The notes under the pieces were generated by a model, which did no database searches, was not told where the DNA came from, and saw nothing but the letters and a program-made list of their open reading frames with translations. Shown in pieces: positions 17,017-22,950 of a stretch of 64,000 bases of DNA; positions within the stretch are counted from its first letter, which is position 1; every line of letters begins with the position of its first letter. This DNA comes from Halegenticoccus tardaugens (GTDB lineage Archaea; Halobacteriota; Halobacteria; Halobacteriales; Haloferacaceae), in NCBI RefSeq assembly GCF_004116405.1, contig NZ_SDIC01000004.1, forward strand, positions 102,079 to 166,078, read 5' to 3'. A program made the translations under genes and the position numbers.

Positions 17017-17838
17017 ATGCCACCAAATAACACGATACGGAATGGCACGGATTCGCCGATCGACGACGTCGGGTACCTCACGCGGGCCGAACACCGCGTT
17101 CCAACTCTTCTCGCGTTGACGGTACGTCCCCGGAGTCGATCCGAACTGTGGGAGCTGACCGGCGTTTCGTCGTCGACGATCCGCCGGACGCTCCGGGAGT
17201 TCGAAGACCGCAACTGGGTCCGCAAGAACGGGTATCAGTTCGAGGCGACGCCGCTGGGCGCGTTCGTCGCCGCCGCGATGGTCGAGGTGATCGAACGGGT
17301 CGAAACCGAGCGGCGGCTCCGGGACGTCTGGCACTGGCTCCCCGGCGAGGAGAGCGGGTTCACGATCGAGATGTGCTCCGACGCGGTCGTGACGGTCGCC
17401 GACGCCGACGACCCGTACCGTCCGGCGAATCGATTCACGTCCCTGCTGCGGGAGACGGACCGATTTCGGTTCGTCGGATTCGACGTGGCGTTGTTCGAGC
17501 CGTGCAAGGACGAGCTCTGCCGGCGGATCGTCGACGGCATGGAGGCGGAGATCGTCGATCCGCCGCGCGTGGCCAGATACATCCGCTCGACCTGTCCGGA
17601 GCTGTTCGCCGAGACCCTCGAGAGCGGTAATCTCACGGTCCGGTTGCACGACGCGCTACCGCCCTACGGAGTCGGGATCCTCGACAGCCGAATCGCGGTC
17701 AGCGGCTACGACCCCGACAGCGTGACGGTTCGCGTGCTGGTCGACACCGACGCGTCGGAGGCCCGCGAGTGGGCGGAATCCGTCTACAGGTCCTACCGAC
17801 GCGCGCCGACGATCCCCCTCGAAACGGTCGCGGAGTGA
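17017..17838 (+). CDS. FilR1-domain HTH regulator, copy 3
   Basis: A 273-residue homologue. The DNA-binding half matches copy 2 nearly base for base (for example VSSSTIRRTL and FEDRNWVRKNGYQFEATPLG). The effector half is closer to copy 1 (ESGFTIEMCSDAVVTVADAD, FRFVGFDVALFEPCKDELCR). It therefore looks like a mosaic of the other two, as expected from unequal exchange or gene conversion in a tandem array. Start ATG 17017 is set by the shared promoter. The next gene downstream on the same strand is DUF1059, 237 bases away with its own promoter. Confidence 0.82.
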   Translation: MPPNNTIRNGTDSPIDDVGYLTRAEHRVPTLLALTVRPRSRSELWELTGVSSSTIRRTLREFEDRNWVRKNGYQFEATPLGAFVAAAMVEVIERVETERRLRDVWHWLPGEESGFTIEMCSDAVVTVADADDPYRPANRFTSLLRETDRFRFVGFDVALFEPCKDELCRRIVDGMEAEIVDPPRVARYIRSTCPELFAETLESGNLTVRLHDALPPYGVGILDSRIAVSGYDPDSVTVRVLVDTDASEAREWAESVYRSYRRAPTIPLETVAE

Positions 17839-17965
17839 CGCTAGGGGCGCCCGGTGTGCGAGGGCGCCGAGTCGGCTGTTTTCGCGCCCCGGACTCCCTC
17901 CGAGAGCGTCGGTGGCTCGCTCGGGGGCGGCGAATCCGCACCGCGGTCGGCCTCCGCGTTCGACC

Positions 17966-18045
17966 GGTGACTCCCCTCCATCGGTTGCACGCCGGTCAGC
18001 GGCTGCCGCAACGCCACCAGATAGCTACCTCCCTCTCGCACTCGT
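17966..18045 (+). promoter_or_regulatory. Duplicated regulatory region upstream of DUF1059
   Basis: This 80-base segment aligns without gaps to 18336-18415 upstream of the OsmC gene, with 61 of 80 positions identical by eye. The most conserved parts are TGCACG near 17986 and the block from GCCACCAG (18013) to ACTCGT (18045), centred on TAGCTACCT. TAGCTA at 18022-18027 also occurs in the promoters of FilR1 copies 2 and 3. It probably contains the TATA box, leaving a 24-base leader with GAGGTG as ribosome binding site, plus an operator. Confidence 0.65.
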
Positions 18046-18075
18046 ACCGTCCCTCGCGGCGAGGTGGAACCACCG

Positions 18076-18249
18076 ATGGCAAATGCACACAAACTAGACT
18101 GCGAGGCGGCGGCGGCCGACTGCCGGTTCATCATCCAATCGGAAAACGAGGCGGAAGCGATCGAACTGGCCAAGAAACACATGAGAGAAGTCCACGGTCG
18201 GGAGTACACGGACGAGGAACTGCAGGAGAACCACCTGCAGGTCGTGTGA
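18076..18249 (+). CDS. DUF1059-family small protein
   Basis: A 57-residue protein of the DUF1059 family: LDCEAAAADCRFIIQSEN with two cysteines eight residues apart, then a helix AIELAKKHMREVHG and ELQENHLQV. The family is small, soluble and of unknown biochemical role; the Cys pair and the following His could bind a metal or act as thiols. The ATG is preceded by GAGGTG nine bases upstream. The next gene is OsmC, under a duplicate of the same regulatory region, so the two are probably controlled together. Confidence 0.88.
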   Translation: MANAHKLDCEAAAADCRFIIQSENEAEAIELAKKHMREVHGREYTDEELQENHLQVV

Positions 18250-18335
18250 CGATACCCGGCTTCGACCCCCTATTTTCCCGCTTACCACGACGCTCGACCT
18301 GCGGCCAGTGACCACCACTCGCGCCGTCTCCAGCT

Positions 18336-18415
18336 GGTGACCATCTTTCATCGTCTGCACGACGGGTAGCCGTCGCCGAAATGCCACCAGGTAGCTACCT
18401 AACCCTCGCACTCGT
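18336..18415 (+). promoter_or_regulatory. Duplicated regulatory region upstream of OsmC
   Basis: Counterpart of 17966-18045, placed about the same distance before its gene. Here the core is AGGTAGCTACCT (18389-18400), a perfect 12-base palindrome, a plausible operator or a BRE/TATA region covered by a dimeric regulator. It is followed by a 25-base leader with GGGAGG as ribosome binding site. Confidence 0.65.
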
Positions 18416-18446
18416 CTCCACTCCCGCCGGGAGGCGAAACGAAACC

Positions 18447-19052
18447 ATGACAGACGACCAGCGAATCAGACACGGCGTAGACGTCGACAAATTCGAAGGG
18501 TTCGCCGAATACGCGAGCGAGAACCCCGACGAAGTGCAACTCGGGCTCGGAGCCCGCTCCACCTACGAGGGAACCTGCGCTCACAGTCTGGCGAGGATCG
18601 ACTCGTACACGCTCGGCGACGAGACGATCGCCCGCGAGACGCGCGAGTACACGATCCCGTACGGGGGGTGGAAGGAAGTGTTGGACGCGGGCGGGTGGGT
18701 CGGCTCAGCGGATCGGATGGAGCCGATCGAGGTCGCGCTCTCCGCGCTCGCGTCGTGCATCAACGTCGGCATCACGATCAACGCCGTCGCGAACGGCGTC
18801 GACGTCGAGCGTCTCCGGACGCGCGTCCGGACCGACTTCGACCCGGGCGTCCTCTTCAGCCTCGCGGACCTCGACGAAGCGGGCGGGGTCTTCGAGAATC
18901 TGACCGCCGAAATCGAGATCGAAGGCGAGGACGTCGACGGGGATCGGATCGACGAGTGGGCGCGGCGCGCGCCGGTCTACACGCTCGTCTCGCTCGCCCA
19001 GGACGTCGAACTCACGGTCGCCACCCCCGCCGAGGCGCGGGCCGACGACTGA
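18447..19052 (+). CDS. OsmC-family protein
   Basis: A 201-residue OsmC/Ohr-fold protein. The conserved thiol helix is seen as MEPIEVALSALASCINVGIT, with a single obvious catalytic-type Cys. The second catalytic cysteine of peroxide reductases is not evident near the expected position (PVYTLVSLAQ), so peroxidase activity is uncertain. It may bind or process thiol compounds or organic hydroperoxides. The next gene, a methyltransferase, follows by 14 bases, and a membrane protein follows that, indicating an operon. Start ATG 18447 is preceded by a good ribosome binding site. Confidence 0.88.
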   Translation: MTDDQRIRHGVDVDKFEGFAEYASENPDEVQLGLGARSTYEGTCAHSLARIDSYTLGDETIARETREYTIPYGGWKEVLDAGGWVGSADRMEPIEVALSALASCINVGITINAVANGVDVERLRTRVRTDFDPGVLFSLADLDEAGGVFENLTAEIEIEGEDVDGDRIDEWARRAPVYTLVSLAQDVELTVATPAEARADD

Positions 19053-19066
19053 GAAGGTGAGAACGG

Positions 19067-19834
19067 ATGGCGAACTCACTGGACGTCGAAAAACTCGAGC
19101 GGGCGGTCAAGAACGTCTACCGGGACGTCGCGGAGGCGCCGACCGAGGAGTACCACTTCGAGATGGGTCGTCCGCTGGCCGAACGGCTCGGCTATCCGGC
19201 GGGCGACCTCGACCGGATCCCCGCGGAAGCCCTCGAATCCTTCGCGGGCGTCGGGTACCACTTCGACCTCGCCGACCTCGAGGAGGGGGACGACGTGCTC
19301 GATCTGGGCAGCGGGTCGGGGACGGACGCGTTCGTCGCGGCGCTCCACGTCGGCGAGTCGGGGAGCGTCACCGGGGTGGACATGACCGACGAGCAACTCG
19401 AGAAGGCGCGGGGGTTGCGAGACGAGGCGCGAATGGACACCGTCTCGTTCGAGGCGGGATACATCGAAGAGCTGCCGTTCGAGGACGGAACGTTCGACGT
19501 CGTGATCTCCAACGGAGTCATCAACCTCTCGCCGGAGAAGACGCGGGTGTTCGAGGAAGCGAACCGGGTTCTCACCTCGGGGGGACGGATCGCGGTCTCC
19601 GACATCATCAGCGAACGACAGATGCCGGAGAGCATCAAGACCGACGCCGACCTCTGGGCGGCCTGCATCGGCGGAGCCGAACAGATCGAACGCTACACGA
19701 CCCTCATCGAAGCCGCCGGGTTCGAGGTGACGGACGTTCGAGACAACGCCACGTACGAGTTCATCTCGGATCAGGCGGCGAACGCGTGCCAGAAGTACGG
19801 CGTCAAGAGCATCTCGCTCGGCGCTCACAAGTGA
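19067..19834 (+). CDS. ArsM-like SAM-dependent methyltransferase
   Basis: A 255-residue class I methyltransferase. SAM-binding motif I is VLDLGSGSGTDAFVAA at about residues 80-95, followed by an acidic loop (GVDMTDEQLEKA) and SNGVINLSPEK near residue 145. Similarity is to arsenite methyltransferases, but the loop that reads SNCVINL in many ArsM proteins has Gly in place of Cys. Cysteines remain at LWAACIGGA and NACQKYG. The substrate may thus be another thiol- or metalloid-type compound rather than arsenite. It follows OsmC by 14 bases and is followed by a membrane protein two bases later, so it is part of that operon. Confidence 0.8.
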   Translation: MANSLDVEKLERAVKNVYRDVAEAPTEEYHFEMGRPLAERLGYPAGDLDRIPAEALESFAGVGYHFDLADLEEGDDVLDLGSGSGTDAFVAALHVGESGSVTGVDMTDEQLEKARGLRDEARMDTVSFEAGYIEELPFEDGTFDVVISNGVINLSPEKTRVFEEANRVLTSGGRIAVSDIISERQMPESIKTDADLWAACIGGAEQIERYTTLIEAAGFEVTDVRDNATYEFISDQAANACQKYGVKSISLGAHK

Positions 19835-19836
19835 TC

Positions 19837-20334
19837 ATGGGAGTAACGGAACAATCGGTAACTGGCGAACGGGAGGAACAGCTCGGGCTCAACGGGAAGC
19901 TCCGGAACGGATCCCTGCTGATGGCGCTCGCGGGCGTCGGATTCATCGGGTACGGAATCGTCTTTCTCGCCTTGAACTTCGTGGGCGGCGGCTTCGAACT
20001 GGGGGTCGCTCACCTCGACGGGATGACCCCGGCGGATCTGAACCCGACCGTGGCGTTCTACATCAGCCACCTGCACGTCGCCACGGCGGCGTTCATCATC
20101 TCCACGGGGATCGCGGTCACCGCGCTCTCATGGTACGGGGTCCGCCAGCGGCTGCGGTGGGCCTGGGCCACCGCCGTCGTGGCGGCCGTCGTCGGGCTGG
20201 CGATCGCCCTGCCGATGCACTGGGTCGGCGGATTCCCCCACGATTGGGTGACGCACCTCGGTCCGATCTACCTGGCCACGATCGTGTTCGTCGTCGGGGT
20301 CGTTCTGGCCTACCAGGGGATGCGAACCGAGTGA
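19837..20334 (+). CDS. Four-helix membrane protein, function unknown
   Basis: A 165-residue protein with about four hydrophobic segments at residues 27-47, 72-97, 107-126 and 140-160. A conserved-looking periplasmic loop includes HLDGMTPADLNP. Histidines at the helix edges (FYISHLHVAT and PMHWVGG) could bind a metal or heme, but this is a guess. The gene starts two bases after the methyltransferase stop, the end of the four-gene DUF1059 unit. I do not recognise a named family. Role in transport or redox coupling for the operon is possible. Confidence 0.7.
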   Translation: MGVTEQSVTGEREEQLGLNGKLRNGSLLMALAGVGFIGYGIVFLALNFVGGGFELGVAHLDGMTPADLNPTVAFYISHLHVATAAFIISTGIAVTALSWYGVRQRLRWAWATAVVAAVVGLAIALPMHWVGGFPHDWVTHLGPIYLATIVFVVGVVLAYQGMRTE

Positions 20335-20398
20335 CACCACCCGCGTGGTGGCCGCGTTCACCGACGAATCTATTTTGCGGTCGCTTCGACTCCGTTCG

Positions 20399-20458
20399 AT
20401 CGGTTCCACCGATCTCGGTGACGTAAACGCGATGCTCAGAGAGCGGTGGGACGCGTAG
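20399..20458 (+). pseudogene. Displaced 3' end of gatB (remnant)
   Basis: Read in frame, 20399-20458 encodes I-G-S-T-D-L followed by GDVNAMLRERWDA and a TAG. This matches the GatB C-terminus GGSADPGDVNAKLRARLDE with 12 of 19 residues identical. At DNA level 20417-20458 agrees with 14922-14963 at 35 of 42 positions. Nothing upstream of 20399 resembles GatB. The likely explanation is that 20399-20458 is the original gatB end, displaced when 5.4 kb entered at the gene's 3' end and supplied a replacement. Confidence 0.7.
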
Positions 20459-20490
20459 CCACCGGAACAGTTCTTCGTGTTCCTACTTCG

Positions 20491-20777
20491 GTGGGAACCA
20501 CACGAGCGCGAACGGAACTGAGCGTCACATCGACGAGAAGGGCCGCGTCACCATTCCGAAATCGATCCCCGATCGGCTGAACCTGCGGCGGGGCGAACGC
20601 GTCGAAGTGTCCGTCGAGGACGGCCGCATCGTCGTCAAGCCGCGAATCTCGCGCGAGTCGTTCGTCGACGCGATGCGCGGCTGTATCACCGAGACGACGC
20701 GTCGGCCCGACGCGGCCGAACTCTCCCCGGCCGACCTGAAGGCGGATTGGACGGGCGACCTCCCGACGGGTCGCTGA
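20491..20777 (+). pseudogene. AbrB/MazE-type antitoxin with apparent frameshift
   Basis: From 20523 to the TGA at 20775-20777 the frame reads RHIDEKGRVTIPKSIPDRLN and continues through GERVEVSVEDGRIVVKPR, a clear SpoVT/AbrB swapped-hairpin antitoxin with its C-terminal toxin-binding tail. No ATG, GTG or TTG occurs in this frame back to the TAA at 20424. A GTG at 20491 in another frame encodes MGTTRARTE and would join the antitoxin if one base were gained or lost near 20517-20521. So the gene appears broken by a single frameshift, unless the sequence has an error. Its stop lies three bases before the PIN toxin. Confidence 0.65.
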
Positions 20778-20780
20778 CGA

Positions 20781-21221
20781 ATGTACTGTCTCGACGCGAA
20801 CATCTGGGTGTACTACTTCGACGCGGAGCTCTCCGAACACGAGGCGATCTCCGAGCCCGTCACCCGCCTGCTCTCCGCGGAGCCGCTTTTCACGACGACG
20901 GTGCTTCAGATGGAAGTGGTCCACTACCTGAACAACCAGCTGGCCGAGAGCGCCGACGCCGTCGAGCGCTTTCTGAACCTCGAAAACACGACGGTCGCGG
21001 CGCTCTCGCCGGAGGACGTTCGCGCCGCCGCGACCCTGCTCGACGCGTACCCAAACCTCGGAATCGGCGGACGGGACGCCTCAGTCGTGGCTGCGATGGA
21101 ACGGACCGACGTTTCGACGCTCTGGACGCACGACGCCGGTCTCAAACGGCTCGGGCGGCGACTCGACTGGCTGACGGTTCACGATCCGGTCGAGTCTCGT
21201 TCGACTCCGTCGTCCGAGTGA
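20781..21221 (+). CDS. vapC: PIN-domain VapC-type toxin
   Basis: A 146-residue PIN-domain protein. Acidic metal ligands are visible: Asp in CLDANIWVYYF at the N-terminus, Glu in LQMEVVHYL, Asp in GGRDASVVAAM and Asp in WTHDAGLKRL. This is the complete Mg-dependent ribonuclease site of VapC toxins. The gene follows an AbrB-like antitoxin by three bases, the normal toxin-antitoxin arrangement. Since the antitoxin appears frameshifted, the toxin may be unexpressed, tolerated, or controlled by another antitoxin. Start ATG 20781. Confidence 0.88.
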   Translation: MYCLDANIWVYYFDAELSEHEAISEPVTRLLSAEPLFTTTVLQMEVVHYLNNQLAESADAVERFLNLENTTVAALSPEDVRAAATLLDAYPNLGIGGRDASVVAAMERTDVSTLWTHDAGLKRLGRRLDWLTVHDPVESRSTPSSE

Positions 21222-21251
21222 ACGGCACCAACGTATTCGTCGGCGACCGCA

Positions 21252-22664
21252 TCAATCGGTCTCGACGATTCCGGTCGCCCCCGTCGGTTCGCGGTCGATG
21301 ACGGCCGTTCGCCACCCTCCGCGCTTGAACCACAGCGCGGCCGCGACGAACGCCGCCGTCGCGCCGACGGAGAACGCCCACCAGAGGCCGTCGACGCCCC
21401 AGCCGAGGGCCGTCACGATCGCGCCGCCCGGCAGCGTCACGGTCCACCCGAACGACAGCACGAGCGCCGTCGGGACGCGAAACACCCACCGCGAGAGGAA
21501 CGACAGCGCCATCGCCACCTTCGTCTGACCCGCGCCGCGGAACGCGCCCTGGACGACCATCGTGCCGCCGAAGAACGCCCAGAACGGGGCGACGATCCGA
21601 AGGAAGACGACGCCCTCGTCGACGACGACGGCGTCGTTCACGAACACGCGCATCGCGACGTCGGGGAATGCGACGACGAGCGCCGCCGCGGCGAAGAGGA
21701 GCCCCATGGTTCCGACGGTCGCCGTCCGCGTCACCGCCGCGGCGCGGTCCGGGGTCCCCGCGCCGAGGTTCTGGCCGACGCCCGTCGCGGTGGCCTGCCC
21801 GACCGCCCCGGCGACGGTCCACGAGACGGACATGAGCCGCACGCCGATTCCGTACGCGGCGATGGCGGCGACCGTGAACTGCGCGACGAGGGTCGCCATC
21901 GCGACCGCGGCGAAGCTGCGCGCCCAGCCGTCGATGGTGGCGGGGGAGCCGATGACGAGGAGTTTCCTCAGCACCGCGCGGTCCGGACGCAGGTCGGTGA
22001 CGCGGAGGCGGACGCCCCAGTCGCCTCGAAGCAGGATGTAGACGCCGACGGCGGCCGCCAGCCCGCGAGCGACGAACGTGGCGACGGCGGCCCCGCGGGT
22101 CCCCAACGCCGGAAACGGTCCCGGACCGAGGATGAGGAGGGGGTCGAGCACGACGTTCAGCCCGGCCGAGAGCACCATCAGCCACATGGCGGTCTTGGTG
22201 TCGCCGGCTCCCTGGAGGGCGGCGCGGAAGGCGAAGAACAGGAACGTGAAGGGGAGCGCGAGGAAGATGACCTCGATGTAGGCGAGCGCCTCGACGAACA
22301 CCCGCCCGGAGAGCCCCATCGCGCCGAGCAGCGGTCGGCGGACGGCGAGGCCGAGCGCGGCGAGCGCCGCGGCGACGACGGCGGTGAGGACGACGGTCTG
22401 GCCGACGACGCGATCCGCCTCGCGGTCGTGTCCCGCGCCGACGTGCTGCGAGACGAGCGCGATGGTCGCCGCCGTGATGCCCATCGCCGTCGAGACGAAC
22501 ATCCACGACAGCGGGAACATGAGCGAGACGGCCGCGACGGCCTCGGGGCTCACGCGCCCGACCCAGAACATATCCGCGAGGTTGTAGAACGTCTGCAGGA
22601 GGTTTCCGGCGACGAGCGGCCACGCGAGCGCGGCGAGCTTCGGCGTCACCGCCCCGGTGGTCAT
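21252..22664 (-). CDS. MATE-family efflux transporter (second)
   Basis: A 470-residue MATE transporter with twelve helices. It opens with LAALAWPLVAGNLLQTFYNL and has FRAALQGAGDTKTAM after helix 5 and FRGAGQTKVAM in the second bundle. I start at ATG 22664, close before the first helix. A GTG at 22694 is 26 bases after a TTTTTT element (22718-22723) and could give a leaderless start ten residues longer. The gene is convergent with vapC. Substrate unknown; cation-coupled drug or metabolite export is the family role. Confidence 0.9.
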   Translation of the reverse strand: MTTGAVTPKLAALAWPLVAGNLLQTFYNLADMFWVGRVSPEAVAAVSLMFPLSWMFVSTAMGITAATIALVSQHVGAGHDREADRVVGQTVVLTAVVAAALAALGLAVRRPLLGAMGLSGRVFVEALAYIEVIFLALPFTFLFFAFRAALQGAGDTKTAMWLMVLSAGLNVVLDPLLILGPGPFPALGTRGAAVATFVARGLAAAVGVYILLRGDWGVRLRVTDLRPDRAVLRKLLVIGSPATIDGWARSFAAVAMATLVAQFTVAAIAAYGIGVRLMSVSWTVAGAVGQATATGVGQNLGAGTPDRAAAVTRTATVGTMGLLFAAAALVVAFPDVAMRVFVNDAVVVDEGVVFLRIVAPFWAFFGGTMVVQGAFRGAGQTKVAMALSFLSRWVFRVPTALVLSFGWTVTLPGGAIVTALGWGVDGLWWAFSVGATAAFVAAALWFKRGGWRTAVIDREPTGATGIVETD

Positions 22665-22950
22665 GTCGATTCGGCTGCGCTCTTGTCCGGACACGCCGTC
22701 GATCACGGTGAACCGACAAAAAAGGACGCACCTTCCGGCCACCGCGACCGGTTTCGACCGCGAGATGTCTGACACTGCTCGGCGTCCGACCCGGTCGCCG
22801 GCGGGGGTTCGACGCGGCCGCCGGTGGCGGTCCAATGCGACTGTCGGCGACCCCGCTCCCGCGCACTCGTGCGCGCACGACCGCCTCTGCTTGCGGTTTT
22901 CCCGTCTAACCGCGAAAGATTTAGGCCGCCCCTTTTCCTACGGCCCCTCA

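Noticed and set aside
4851..22664. Two MATE genes as ends of a duplicated segment
   Set aside because: They are strongly diverged and their neighbours are unrelated, so no segmental duplication is indicated.
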